64,000 bases of DNA from JAHEJE01 sp965216335 (GCA_965216335.1 OZ244154.1:2418001-2482000), one strand, 5' to 3'. Counted from the first letter of the stretch, positions 46,831 to 56,200 are shown. Notes: a model not told the origin generated them from the letters alone. Program-made: numbers and translations.

Positions 46831-47240
46831 TGCCGCAGAAATACATCAAGGTCGCAGAAGCCATGCAGACCACTCTGCACACCATCGACGGGCTGTTGAG
46901 CGTCCGCGACGCAATCAATGAAATGAAGAAGCACAGCGTTTCATCGCTGATTATCGAACGCCGGCAAGAAGGCGACGAATACGGCATCATCACCGTTCAC
47001 GACATTGCCGAGAAGGTCGTCGCCGTGAACCGCTCGACCGAACGCACCAGCATCTACGAGACCATGACCAAGCCGGCTCTGGCGCTCAACCCGAACATGA
47101 ACGTCAAGTACGCCATCCGCATGCTGTCGCGCTTCCGGCTCACCCGCGCCCTGGTGACCAACGACACCGGGCTTGTCGGCCTGGTCACCCTGCGCGACCT
47201 GGTGGTGCACTACGTCGATGACGATGACGACGAAACCTGA
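46830..47240 (+). CDS. CBS-domain protein
   Basis: A 136-aa protein with two CBS motifs (residues about 1-65, VAEAMQTTLHTIDGLLSVRDAINEM.., and about 70-128, MTKPALALNPNMNVKYAIRMLSRFRLTRALVTNDTGLVGLVTLRDLVVHYV). CBS pairs bind adenine nucleotides. The ATG shares one base with the PII-like stop, so it is the fourth gene of the operon and a likely energy-sensing subunit. Confidence 0.88.
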   Translation: MPQKYIKVAEAMQTTLHTIDGLLSVRDAINEMKKHSVSSLIIERRQEGDEYGIITVHDIAEKVVAVNRSTERTSIYETMTKPALALNPNMNVKYAIRMLSRFRLTRALVTNDTGLVGLVTLRDLVVHYVDDDDDET

Positions 47241-48863
47241 TCAGGATCCAAGCCGTTTCAGCGCCTTGGCGAGGATTTTGTCCCGGCCATAGACATCGTC
47301 GCGGAAGTGCACGCTGCCGTCCTTGTTGGCCCAGGCGGTCAGGTAGGTGACGTGTACCGGCAGGTGCTTCTTCAGGTTGACGATGCGCCGCTTGCGCGAG
47401 GCGATCTGGTTTTTGATCCGCTTGACCGACCAGCCCTGCTCCTTCAGCAACACACCGGCCAGCTGTTCGGGATGCTGCACCCGCATGCAGCCGTGGCTGA
47501 AATACCGGCTCTCCCGGGCAAACAGGCTTTTGGACGGCGTGTCGTGGATGTAGACATTGAACCGGTTCGGGAACATGAACTTGATCCGCCCCAGCGCATT
47601 GCCCGGTCCGGTGTCCTGACGCAGCCGGTAGGGCACCCGTCTCACCGCCGCCCAGTTGACGCTGTAGGGTGAAACCGCCTTGCCAGAGGCATTGATCAGC
47701 TTGATCCGCTCGCGCGCCAGCACGCCCGGGTTACGCCGGAGCTTGGGCAGATACTCCTTGTTGGCGATCGACGACGGCACATTCCAGTAGGGATTGATGA
47801 CCAGGTATTTCATCTTGTCGGAAAACACCGGCGTGCGGTGATAGGTCTTGCCGACCACCACGCGAGCCGTGTGGATGGTCTTTTCATTGCCGTCGCGCTC
47901 CTCGACGACCTTGAGGATCTGGTCCGCCTGGTTGACGAACACATAGCGCGCGCCCAGGTCATCAGGCATCCAGCGCCGGCGCTCCAGATTGAGCACGATC
48001 TGCTCGATGCGCTTTTCCACCGGCACCCGCAGTGCCTTCAGCGTGCTCGGCCCGATCACCCCATCCGGGTTGCGGCCATGCCGGACCTGAAACGCCTTTA
48101 CCGCCTCGACCAACGGTTCGTCATACTCGGTACCCGTGCCCGGTTGCGTCAGATCGCCGGTCATCGTCAGCATCTCGCGCAGCGCCCGCACCCGCTCATC
48201 GCTGCCGCCGGGTTTCAGCACCTTGCCGGCCGGCACCAGCGGCCAGCCGCCTTTCGCGGCAATCGCCCGGTACTGGGCCAACGCCGCCTTCAGCCGGTCG
48301 TAGCGCGGCGTTTGAGGCTTGACCGTGTCGAGATAAGGCAGCAGGTCGTCGGCCTGCTCGGCCCCGTCGAGCAGATAAAGCGGCCCAGGTCCGCGCGAGG
48401 TAATCGCCAGGTCGCGGTTAATCCGCGACGGCTCCACCTGGCCCTGGTTCAAGTCGCGGGTAAAGTCGGCGAACACGTCCGTCAGCAACAGATCGAGTTC
48501 TGCCAGCACCTCCGGGTTGTTGTCGTCGATCCGCTCGGCGATATCCTCGACCGAGTAGCGGGCGGGGGTCAGGCCATGTTCGCCGGCATTGCGCAGCGCC
48601 TTGAGCAGCATGCGGCCCTTGGTCTTGACGCCCGAATCCCGTGTCCAGATCGGTTTGAAGTTGCGGTCCTGATAATAGGTGAAAATCTGAAACAGCCGCT
48701 CGTCGCTGCGCTCCTGGCCAAGGTCGATCTGGCCCGAGGTAATAAACGCCTCGATCGCACTCGCCACCTGCTCGTTGTTGGCCGCCTGTATGGCTTGAAC
48801 GGGCAAAAGAACAATCAGGAACAGGCTGGCAAGAACAGCACGGCAAACCTTCGGCATGGTCAT
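47241..48863 (-). CDS. L,D-transpeptidase, YcbB/LdtD type
   Basis: A 540-aa exported enzyme making 3-3 cross-links in peptidoglycan. N-terminal signal peptide (MPKVCRAVLASLFLIVLLPVQAIQA), a scaffold domain, a peptidoglycan-binding repeat (GDLTQPGTGTEYDEPLVEAVKAFQVRHG..GVIGPSTLKAL) and the YkuD catalytic domain with SHGCMRVQHPEQLA (Cys nucleophile). Start ATG 48863 or 48857. It converges with the CBS gene with no intergenic space. Confidence 0.93.
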   Translation of the reverse strand: MTMPKVCRAVLASLFLIVLLPVQAIQAANNEQVASAIEAFITSGQIDLGQERSDERLFQIFTYYQDRNFKPIWTRDSGVKTKGRMLLKALRNAGEHGLTPARYSVEDIAERIDDNNPEVLAELDLLLTDVFADFTRDLNQGQVEPSRINRDLAITSRGPGPLYLLDGAEQADDLLPYLDTVKPQTPRYDRLKAALAQYRAIAAKGGWPLVPAGKVLKPGGSDERVRALREMLTMTGDLTQPGTGTEYDEPLVEAVKAFQVRHGRNPDGVIGPSTLKALRVPVEKRIEQIVLNLERRRWMPDDLGARYVFVNQADQILKVVEERDGNEKTIHTARVVVGKTYHRTPVFSDKMKYLVINPYWNVPSSIANKEYLPKLRRNPGVLARERIKLINASGKAVSPYSVNWAAVRRVPYRLRQDTGPGNALGRIKFMFPNRFNVYIHDTPSKSLFARESRYFSHGCMRVQHPEQLAGVLLKEQGWSVKRIKNQIASRKRRIVNLKKHLPVHVTYLTAWANKDGSVHFRDDVYGRDKILAKALKRLGS

Positions 48864-48943
48864 CCCCTCATCAGCTCGGCCCCGGATGGCGCGAACTATA
48901 GCGGATGATGACCGAAGCGTCAGTACTTCGGCAAATCAACAGC

Positions 48944-50041
48944 TCAGTTCGCAAACCTGAAGTGCATCACATCGCCGTCAGCGACGATGTAGTCCTTGCC
49001 CTCCAGCCGCATCTTGCCGGCATCCTTGGCCGGGGTCTCGCCGCCGAGTAGGACGTAGTCATCGAATGCGATGGTCTCGGCGCGGATGAAGCCTTTTTCG
49101 AAATCCGTGTGGATCGCGCCGGCCGCCTTCGGTGCCGTCGTGTCGCGTTTCACCGTCCAGGCGCGCGCTTCCTTGGGGCCGACGGTGAAGTAGGTGATCA
49201 GGTCGAGCAGCTGATAGCCGGCATGGATCAGCCGGTCGAGCCCGGCTTCGGTCAGCCCGAGGGTTTCCAGAAATTCGGCCCGTTCCTCGCCGTCCAGTTG
49301 CGCCAGTTCGGCCTCGATGGCCGCCGAGATCACCACGACGCCCGCCCCCTCGGCCTGTGCCTTGGCCGCCACCCTGGCACTGGCCTCGTTGCCCGCTGCC
49401 GCGGCGTCCTCCTCGACATTGCACACATAGAGCACCGGCTTGGTCGTCAGCAGATTGAGCGCCCGCCAGGCGGTCCGTTCCTCCCTGTCGATGTCGGCCA
49501 TGCGGGCCGGCTTGCCCTGTTCCAGCAGGGTCGTTGCCTTGCGCATCAGTGCCACCTGCGCCTTGGCCTCCTTCTCGCCCGAGTTGGCCTTCTTCTCGAT
49601 CCCAACCAGCCGTTTCTCCAGGCTCTCCAGGTCGGCCAGCATCAGTTCGGTCTCGACGATCTCGGCATCGCGGATCGGGTCGATGGCACCCTCCACATGC
49701 GTGACATCGCCATCGGAAAAGCAGCGCAGCACATGGACGATGGCGTCGACCTCGCGGATGTTGGCCAGGAACTTGTTGCCGAGCCCCTCGCCCTTGGACG
49801 CGCCGCGCACCAGTCCCGCAATATCGACAAAGGTGATGCGGGTCGGGATCACCTCTTTCGACTTGCCGATGTCGGCCAGCCTGAACAGCCGCGGATCGGG
49901 CACCGCCACCTCGCCGACATTCGGCTCGATGGTACAGAACGGATAGTTCGCCGCCTGCGCCGCCGCGGTCTGCGTCAACGCATTGAACAGGGTCGACTTG
50001 CCGACATTCGGCAACCCGACGATACCGCACTTGAACCCCAT
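48944..50041 (-). CDS. ychF: Redox-regulated ATPase YchF
   Basis: A 365-aa Obg-family protein (OLA1 type) that prefers ATP. G1 is GLPNVGKSTLFNALT; the switch region is DIAGLVRGASKGEGLGNKFLANIREVDAIVHVLRCF; the TGS domain is C-terminal (YFTVGPKEARAWTV..GFIRAETIAFDDY). It follows pth with a one-base overlap, a conserved rplY-pth-ychF order. Confidence 0.97.
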   Translation of the reverse strand: MGFKCGIVGLPNVGKSTLFNALTQTAAAQAANYPFCTIEPNVGEVAVPDPRLFRLADIGKSKEVIPTRITFVDIAGLVRGASKGEGLGNKFLANIREVDAIVHVLRCFSDGDVTHVEGAIDPIRDAEIVETELMLADLESLEKRLVGIEKKANSGEKEAKAQVALMRKATTLLEQGKPARMADIDREERTAWRALNLLTTKPVLYVCNVEEDAAAAGNEASARVAAKAQAEGAGVVVISAAIEAELAQLDGEERAEFLETLGLTEAGLDRLIHAGYQLLDLITYFTVGPKEARAWTVKRDTTAPKAAGAIHTDFEKGFIRAETIAFDDYVLLGGETPAKDAGKMRLEGKDYIVADGDVMHFRFAN

Positions 50042-50748
50042 CAGCCGTCGTCCTTCGTAGCGCCGGGCAACAGCCGCTTGAGTGCTGCAAACGCACCGCT
50101 TTCGGGCCCGTCGCCGGTCTTGTCGTTTGTCTTGCCGTCGTCAGGCTGCGCCGCGCCGGCTTTCGGCTTTGCCACATCGGCCGGTGCCAGATCGAGGTGC
50201 ACCTTGTTCTGAAACGTTGCAAACTGCCGGACCGCCAGCAGGCCGGCATGCCGCACCAGTGCATCGCGCAACGGATCGACCGACAACAGGTCCTGCTTGG
50301 AAAAGTCCTTCAGCACGTAGCCGTGCACCTTGTCCTTGTGTCCCGGGTGGCCGATGCCGAAGCGCACCCGGTGAAAGTCCGGCCCGATATGGGCGATGAT
50401 CGAGCGCAGACCGTTGTTGCCGGCATGTCCGCCGCCGGTTTTCATGCGCATCTTGCCGGGCGGCAGGTCGAGCTCGTCGTGCACCACCACCACGTCATCC
50501 GGCGTCAGGTTGAAGAACCGCATGGCCTCGCCGACCGCGCGGCCGGACTCGTTCATGTAGGTCATCGGCTTGATCGCCAGAACCTTCGCGCCGTCGATCA
50601 GCCCATCGCTGATCTCGCCCTGGAATTTTCCGCGCCACGGCGACAGGCCATGCTGGCGGACGATCTCGTCCACCACCATGAAGCCTATATTGTGCCGGTT
50701 GCCGGCGAATTTCGGCCCGGGATTGCCGAGCCCGGCAATGAGGATCAT
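50041..50748 (-). CDS. pth: Peptidyl-tRNA hydrolase
   Basis: A 235-aa enzyme that recycles stalled peptidyl-tRNA. GLGNPGPKFAGNRHNIGFMVVDEI holds the catalytic His; MTYMNESGRAVGEAM and VVHDELDLPPGKMR are family signatures. Its C-terminal about 40 residues (APADVAKPKAGAAQPDDG..) are a low-complexity extension beyond the roughly 190-aa core, common in Hyphomicrobiales. Downstream of rplY. Confidence 0.96.
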   Translation of the reverse strand: MILIAGLGNPGPKFAGNRHNIGFMVVDEIVRQHGLSPWRGKFQGEISDGLIDGAKVLAIKPMTYMNESGRAVGEAMRFFNLTPDDVVVVHDELDLPPGKMRMKTGGGHAGNNGLRSIIAHIGPDFHRVRFGIGHPGHKDKVHGYVLKDFSKQDLLSVDPLRDALVRHAGLLAVRQFATFQNKVHLDLAPADVAKPKAGAAQPDDGKTNDKTGDGPESGAFAALKRLLPGATKDDG

Positions 50749-50758
50749 CGTTCAGGCC

Positions 50759-50777
50759 CCGTCGGACTGTCCGACGG
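50759..50777 (-). terminator. Hairpin between rplY and pth
   Basis: CCGTCGGA-CTG-TCCGACGG: an 8-bp perfect stem with a 3-base loop, nine bases after the rplY stop. No U-run follows, so it is probably a weak attenuator or mRNA-end stabiliser rather than a full terminator. Confidence 0.4.
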
Positions 50778-50786
50778 CAAGAGACG

Positions 50787-51476
50787 CTAGTTCTCCTCGC
50801 CGCCTTCCGCCTCTGCTGCCGCGGCTTCTTCGTCGCCGATGGTCGGAACCTCGCCGGCCTCGACCTCTTCGCCTTCCTCGCCCTCTTCTTCTTCTTCCTC
50901 GCTTGCCAGGTCGGCAGGCGCAGCGATGGTGCAGACGGTGAAGTCGCGGTCGGAGATGGTCGGCTCGATGCCCTCCGGCAGAGTGATATCCGAGATGTGC
51001 ACGCCGTCGCCGATATCGAGGCCCGTCAGATCGACTTCGAAGCTCTCGGGGATCGCATCGGCCGGGCAATAGACCTCGATCTCGTAGCGTACCACGTTGA
51101 GCACGCCGCCGCGGGTGATGCCGGGCGATTCCTCATCGTTGATGAAGTTACACTGCACATTGACCGCAATGCGCGCGCCCTTGCCCAACCGCAGGAAATC
51201 GACATGCATGAGAAAGTCACGCACCGGGTCGAACTGCACGTCGCGCGGAATGGCGCGCACCTTGTCGCCGTCGACCTCGACATCGACCAGCGTCGACAGA
51301 AAGCGGCCGGTTTGCACGTGTTTCCAGGTGTCGCGGTAATCGAGAGTGACGAGTTGGGGGGCTTTCTTGTCGCCGTAGATGACGGCGGGCACGCGGCCCT
51401 CGCGGCGCACTGCCCGGGCGGCCCCCTTGCCGGCCCGATCGCGCGCCTTGGCCTCCAGAAGTACAGGCTTAGCCAT
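50787..51476 (-). CDS. rplY: 50S ribosomal protein L25 (TL5/CTC form)
   Basis: A 229-aa ribosomal protein binding 5S rRNA. L25 domain: LLEAKARDRAGKGAARAVRREGRVPAVIYGDKKAPQLV; beta-barrel C-terminal domain (HVDFLRLGKGARIAVNVQ, FEVDLTGLDIGDGVHISDI); then an acidic tail (EEEEEEGEEGEEVEAGE..). The MAKPVLLE start has GGAGAA upstream; ATG 51512 adds 12 unsupported residues. Confidence 0.96.
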   Translation of the reverse strand: MAKPVLLEAKARDRAGKGAARAVRREGRVPAVIYGDKKAPQLVTLDYRDTWKHVQTGRFLSTLVDVEVDGDKVRAIPRDVQFDPVRDFLMHVDFLRLGKGARIAVNVQCNFINDEESPGITRGGVLNVVRYEIEVYCPADAIPESFEVDLTGLDIGDGVHISDITLPEGIEPTISDRDFTVCTIAAPADLASEEEEEEGEEGEEVEAGEVPTIGDEEAAAAEAEGGEEN

Positions 51477-51624
51477 GGCTGGTTCTCCAATAATGTCAAA
51501 CTGAGAACGCACCCCGAGGGTGCGTTGCAGCGCAGGGCTTCCTCCAGGGGTGAACGTCCTCCCGCGCGGGCGCGCTTATACGCCTTTCGCCGGAGCGATG
51601 CAATGCCTGTCGGTGATTCCGCGA

Positions 51625-51933
51625 TCAGAACGGATAACGCGGCCCGCTATACATCTTGGTGAAGCCGAGATAGCGGTGGCCAAACGCTCTCCGGATTGCC
51701 CGCTTGCGCTCGCGGCGATGAAAGAAACTGCGATCAATGACGATCACCGTCACCTCCGGCCCACGGTCCTTGACGATCGGTTGCATGGCCCGCTTGGCGG
51801 GCTGGCCTGCCGGCTGTTCAAGTTTTGGCGGATAGATGATGTTTACACCGGAGGCATAAACAGGCGCCGACGCCGATAAGACTGCCGCCAGAACGCCAAC
51901 CGATACTGCCGAACGAACACACATACTAACCAT
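51625..51933 (-). CDS. Small exported hypothetical protein
   Basis: A 102-aa protein with a clear signal peptide (SAVSVGVLAAVLSASAPVYAS) and a basic mature part (DRSFFHRRERKRAIRRAFGHRYLGFTKMY). No cysteines after the signal. Not recognised beyond similarity in style to short rhizobial periplasmic proteins. It stands alone between rplY and the TadG-like gene. Confidence 0.6.
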   Translation of the reverse strand: MVSMCVRSAVSVGVLAAVLSASAPVYASGVNIIYPPKLEQPAGQPAKRAMQPIVKDRGPEVTVIVIDRSFFHRRERKRAIRRAFGHRYLGFTKMYSGPRYPF

Positions 51934-52152
51934 CTTGTTTTTCCACGCTCAAACGCGCCGCATCATTCTCGCACACCAGCTTAACGGTTCGTTAACCGGC
52001 AGGAAAGGCCGATCTGTGCCGAACGGCAAAGGCATCTCAAGCATGGTTAAGGCCGATTTGCGCGAATGATAAAATTTTTCGGTAAATCTTAGCCCGAACT
52101 TAAAACATCACTGCCATATTGGCAGGGCCTGTCAGGGGGTGAAGATTCAGCA

Positions 52153-53466
52153 ATGATGCTCGATGAACTCAAGATACCGGCATTGGCCGCTCGCACAAGA
52201 CGCTTCGGCGCCTTCAACCGCGTTTGTACGAATGCGCGCAAGGCGGCCCATGACGCCTCAGGCAGTATTGCGATCATTGCCGCCGTCGCCATCACCGCAC
52301 TGGTCATGAGTGCCGGCGTGGCCGTTGATTTCGGCGCAGCCTACAAGAAACGCTCGCAACTTCAGACAATCGCCGATTCTGCCGCCATTGCCGCTGCCCG
52401 CGAATTGTCGTTGGCCAATGCCACGGTCCAGCAGGTAGAATCCGTCGCCGAAAAAATGGTTGCCCTCAAAGCCGCTGATCTGGGCGCATCACTGGCAACA
52501 ACCGTACAGGTCAATGAAGAGTCAGCCTCCGTCGAGGTCACCCTGACGGAAAACTGGCAGCCCTACTTTGCCGGACTGTTCACAGACACCCTGTCGCCTA
52601 TCACCACAGACGCCCTGGCGCGCATCGCCGGCAGCGAAAAAGTGTGTGTTGTCGGACTGGAGGGCGCCGAGGCCCGCGGCGTTCATCTCAGACGCAGCGC
52701 AAGCCTGACCGCCAATGGCTGCGCCGTCTATGCCAACTCCCGCAACTCCAAGGCCATTCAGATCGATGATTCAGGCTCAATGAAGGCCAGTCTGATATGC
52801 GCGGTCGGCGGCACCAACACCGCGCCCGGCGGCTACAATCCGGATCCGACGGTCGATTGTCCGCCGTTTCCCGATCCGCTCGCCGACCGTCCCGCGCCGT
52901 CCGGAAGCCTCTGTGATTTCCAGGATTTCGAGGTCGACGCCGGAACAGTCACCGTGTCCCCCGGTGTCTATTGCGGCGGACTGGTTGTGGCCGGCAAAGC
53001 CACGATAAATTTCCAGCCGGGAATATACATCATCAAGGATGGGCCGCTGCTCGCCCAGTCTTCGAGTACACTGAGCGGTGTAAACGTTGGCTTCTACCTT
53101 ACCGGCGACCAGGCCCAGATGAATTTCGGCGCCAACACCACGATCAGTCTGACGGCGCCCAAGGACGGCGATATGGCCGGCCTGCTGTTCTTCGAGGACC
53201 GCACCAACCCGTCGGGCGCAATTCACCGCATAACCAGCAACAACGCCCGCCTGCTCCTCGGCACGTTCTATTTGCCGGTCAACCGGCTGTTCATCGACGC
53301 CAATGCACCGGTGGCCGATCAAAGCGCCTACACCGCCATTATCGCCCGCCGGTTGACCCTCGATGCCGGTCCGAACCTGGTGCTGAACTCGAATTATACC
53401 GCCACCGACATCCCCGTGGAACACGCCCTGTCCGGCGTCGGCGGCCGGATCGTGCTGGCAAGATAG
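52153..53466 (+). CDS. TadG-like pilus-associated surface protein
   Basis: A 437-aa protein with a TadE/TadG-type N-terminal segment: ASGSIAIIAAVAITALVMSAGVAVDFGAAYKKRSQLQTIADSAAIAAAREL (about residues 36-86), one transmembrane helix that anchors or assembles such proteins at Flp pili. The remainder, rich in short beta-like units (VSPGVYCGGLVVAGKATINFQPGIYIIKDG), looks like a right-handed beta-helix. No other tad genes are nearby. Start ATG 52153 or 52156. Confidence 0.75.
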   Translation: MMLDELKIPALAARTRRFGAFNRVCTNARKAAHDASGSIAIIAAVAITALVMSAGVAVDFGAAYKKRSQLQTIADSAAIAAARELSLANATVQQVESVAEKMVALKAADLGASLATTVQVNEESASVEVTLTENWQPYFAGLFTDTLSPITTDALARIAGSEKVCVVGLEGAEARGVHLRRSASLTANGCAVYANSRNSKAIQIDDSGSMKASLICAVGGTNTAPGGYNPDPTVDCPPFPDPLADRPAPSGSLCDFQDFEVDAGTVTVSPGVYCGGLVVAGKATINFQPGIYIIKDGPLLAQSSSTLSGVNVGFYLTGDQAQMNFGANTTISLTAPKDGDMAGLLFFEDRTNPSGAIHRITSNNARLLLGTFYLPVNRLFIDANAPVADQSAYTAIIARRLTLDAGPNLVLNSNYTATDIPVEHALSGVGGRIVLAR

Positions 53467-53681
53467 CCGGTCAAACCGCCCCGCCAGGAAATAAATTTGA
53501 TCTCTTTCAAGAGATTAACGTATTGAAATTATTGAATATATTCTGAGAAAACCGTTTTCGGCAGGCAAAACATTACCATCATGTAACCGATTGCACATCG
53601 CCGCGCCGTGCCGCGGGCTAGTCTCCGGTCATCAAAGTCGATCAACAGTTGATCGCTTCAACGACTTCAAGGAGACGAACC

Positions 53682-53945
53682 ATGATCCGCAAGACTATCA
53701 TCACCACCGCCGTTGCCGCAGTTGTTACAGCCGCTGCAATGGGTTCCACAGCTTCGACCGCCTCGGCCGGCGTAAAGGTCTACTTCGGTCACGGCTGGCA
53801 TGGCGGCCATTGGGGCCACGGCCATGGTTGGGGCCACGGCCACCGCCGCTACAACCCCTGCCGCCACTGGAAGAAGAAGTACCACTGGACCGGCAAGCGC
53901 CGCTATCTGCGCAAGTACCGCCGCTGCATGCGCCGCTACTACTAA
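53682..53945 (+). CDS. Small exported His/Gly-rich basic protein
   Basis: An 87-aa protein: signal peptide (IITTAVAAVVTAAAMGSTASTASAG), then a Gly/His/Trp stretch (GHGWHGGHWGHGHGWGHGH) and an Arg/Lys/Tyr-rich tail with two Cys. AAGGAG precedes the ATG. Histidines suggest metal binding, but function is unknown. It has its own terminator, so it is probably a separately and strongly expressed transcript. Confidence 0.75.
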   Translation: MIRKTIITTAVAAVVTAAAMGSTASTASAGVKVYFGHGWHGGHWGHGHGWGHGHRRYNPCRHWKKKYHWTGKRRYLRKYRRCMRRYY

Positions 53946-53969
53946 GCGCCAGTCCACAACCTGAACAAT

Positions 53970-54003
53970 CGCCCTGGAGCATGCTGCTCCGGGGCGGTTT
54001 TTT
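53970..54003 (+). terminator. Rho-independent terminator
   Basis: GC-rich hairpin CGCCCTGGAGCA / TGCTCCGGGGCG with one non-canonical pair and a short loop, followed by a run of six T. It ends the His/Gly-rich gene. Confidence 0.85.
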
Positions 54004-54105
54004 GTCTTGACGAAATCGTACCAGAGGCAGTTGAAATCAGCGCCGTCGCCGGAGGAAAACCGTTGTCCTGCCAACGCCGTACACAAATCTGAAAAGCCAA
54101 TCGCC

Positions 54106-54138
54106 GATACCGCCGGTATCGCCGATACTGCCAGTATC
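54106..54138. repeat. Two tandem GATAC palindromes after ecm
   Basis: GATACCGCCGGTATC (54106-54120) and GATACTGCCAGTATC (54124-54138) are both perfect odd palindromes, three bases apart; the second overlaps the ecm stop codon. The paired G/C-to-A/T changes keep pairing, so structure or a dimeric site seems to be conserved. No T-run. Confidence 0.6.
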
Positions 54139-56131
54139 AGGCGGCGGTTTCCGTGCGGCGCGCCTCGATCAGGCCGGTGATGTCCTTCATCATCGCGTTG
54201 ATCCGGAAATCCTTGGGCGTATAGACGGCCGCCACGCCCATCTGCTTGAGCACATGCTGGTCCTCGGCCGGTATGATGCCGCCGACGATCACCGGAACGC
54301 CGTCGAGACCGGCCGAACGCAACCCGTTCACCACCTCGCGCACCAGCGGCACATGCGAGCCCGACAGAATTGACAGACCCACCGCATGGGCGCCGCTGTC
54401 AACCGCCGCCGCAACGATCTCCGCCGGTGTCAGCCGGATGCCGTCATAGGTCACCTCCATGCCGCATTCGCTGGCCCTGACGGCGATCTGCTCTGCCCCG
54501 TTCGAGTGTCCGTCAAGCCCCGGCTTACCGACCAGAAAGCGCACCGGCGTGCCCAGTTTGGCCGCCAGCCTGTCAACGGCGGCGCGCACATCGTCGAGAT
54601 CTTCCATACCGACATGCACGACCACACCGGTGCCGGTCGGCGCACGGTACTCGCCGAACACTTCGCGTAGGGTTGCACCCCATTCCCCCGTGGTAACTCC
54701 AGCCTTGGCACAGGCGACCGACGGCTCCATGATGTTGCGGCCATCGCGCGCTGCGGCCTGCAGATCGGCCAGCGCGGCCTCGACCGCCGCCCGGTCGCGC
54801 TGCCGCCGCCAGGCCTTGAGGCGTTCGATCTGTTCGAACTCGACGTGATCGGACACGGTCAGGATCGCCTGCCCGTCGCCGTCACTCAGCGGTGAAGGCT
54901 CACTCTCCTGGTAGGCGTTCACGCCGACAATGGTCTGTTCGCCGGTTTCCACCGCCTCGATCCGCTCGGCGTTGGAGCGCACCAGCTGTTCCTTCATGTA
55001 GCCGCTGTCGACTGCCGCAACCGCACCGCCGAGGCTTTCGATATGAGCCAGCTCGCTGCGCGCTTCAGCCTTCAGCGCCGCGACCTTGGCATCGATTTCC
55101 CCGGAACCCTCGAAAATATCGCCATATTCCAGCAGATCGGTCTCATAGGCCAGTATCTGCTGCATACGCAGCGACCACTGCTGGTCCCACGGCCGCGGCA
55201 GGCCGAGCGCTTCGTTCCAGGCCGGCAACTGCACCGCCCGCGCCCGGGCCCCCTTCGACAAGGTCACCGCCAGCATTTCGATCAGGATACGGTAGACGTT
55301 GTTCTCCGGCTGCTGCTCGGTCAGGCCCAGTGAATTGACCTGCACGCCATAGCGGAACCGCCGCAGTTTTTCATCTTCCACGCCATAGCGCTCACGGCAG
55401 ATCTCGTCCCACAGTTCGGTGAACGCCCGCATCTTGCACAGTTCTGTGATGAACTTGATGCCGGCATTGACGAAGAAGCTTATCCGCCCGACGACCACGG
55501 GAAACTCGTCATCAGGCACCTCGCCCGATGCCCTGACGGCATCGAGCACCGCGATCGCCGTGGCCAGGGCAAACGACAGTTCCTGAACCGGCGTCGCACC
55601 GGCCTCCTGCAGGTGATAGGAGCACACGTTCATCGGGTTCCATTTCGGCAGCTCGCGATACGACCAGGTGATCGTATCCTTGATCAGCCGCATCGATGGC
55701 TCGGGCGGAAACACGTACGTGCCGCGCGACAGGTATTCCTTGATGATGTCGTTCTGCGTCGTGCCGGTCAGGGCCGCACGCGAAACCCCCTGCTCCTCGG
55801 CCACCGCCGTGTAGAGCGCCAGCAGCCAGGCCGCCGTCGCATTGATCGTCATGGAGGTATTCATCCGGTCGAGCGGGATCCGGTCGAACAGCGTACGCAT
55901 GTCGCCGATGTGAGAAACCGGCACGCCGACCTTGCCGACCTCGCCGCGCGCCAGCTCATGGTCGGCATCATAACCGGTCTGCGTCGGCAGATCGAAGGCC
56001 ACGGACAGCCCGGTCTGGCCCTTTTCCAGATTGCGCCGGTACAGCGCATTGCTGTCGGCTGCCGTTGAATGCCCCGCGTAGGTGCGGATGATCCACGGCC
56101 GGTCACGCTTGGATGTCAGTTGCTTGTCCAT
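54137..56131 (-). CDS. ecm: Ethylmalonyl-CoA mutase
   Basis: A 664-aa adenosylcobalamin-dependent mutase converting ethylmalonyl-CoA to methylsuccinyl-CoA in the ethylmalonyl-CoA pathway. Substrate domain: RTYAGHSTAADSNALYRRNLEKGQTGLSVAFDLPTQTGYDADH; the B12 domain has GLDGHSNGAEQIAV (DxHxxG, base-off His) and SILSGSHVPLV. Ecm rather than methylmalonyl-CoA mutase is supported by single-chain length and by ccr and mcd nearby. The start MDKQLTSKRDRPW is the family N-terminus; the open frame upstream is ignored. Confidence 0.92.
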   Translation of the reverse strand: MDKQLTSKRDRPWIIRTYAGHSTAADSNALYRRNLEKGQTGLSVAFDLPTQTGYDADHELARGEVGKVGVPVSHIGDMRTLFDRIPLDRMNTSMTINATAAWLLALYTAVAEEQGVSRAALTGTTQNDIIKEYLSRGTYVFPPEPSMRLIKDTITWSYRELPKWNPMNVCSYHLQEAGATPVQELSFALATAIAVLDAVRASGEVPDDEFPVVVGRISFFVNAGIKFITELCKMRAFTELWDEICRERYGVEDEKLRRFRYGVQVNSLGLTEQQPENNVYRILIEMLAVTLSKGARARAVQLPAWNEALGLPRPWDQQWSLRMQQILAYETDLLEYGDIFEGSGEIDAKVAALKAEARSELAHIESLGGAVAAVDSGYMKEQLVRSNAERIEAVETGEQTIVGVNAYQESEPSPLSDGDGQAILTVSDHVEFEQIERLKAWRRQRDRAAVEAALADLQAAARDGRNIMEPSVACAKAGVTTGEWGATLREVFGEYRAPTGTGVVVHVGMEDLDDVRAAVDRLAAKLGTPVRFLVGKPGLDGHSNGAEQIAVRASECGMEVTYDGIRLTPAEIVAAAVDSGAHAVGLSILSGSHVPLVREVVNGLRSAGLDGVPVIVGGIIPAEDQHVLKQMGVAAVYTPKDFRINAMMKDITGLIEARRTETAA

Positions 56132-56180
56132 GTTGTCCCGAAGTTCTTGTTCGACAGGTGGCCGCCATGCAAGCATGTTC

Positions 56181-56200
56181 CATGTTGCAGCGCAACCAAA
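56181..56200 (-). promoter_or_regulatory. EMC motif upstream of ecm
   Basis: CATGTTGCAGCGCAACCAAA (plus-strand reading), 50 bases upstream of the ecm start. The core TTGCAGCGCAA is a near-palindrome. CATGTTGCA also occurs upstream of ccr and mcd. Confidence 0.55.
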
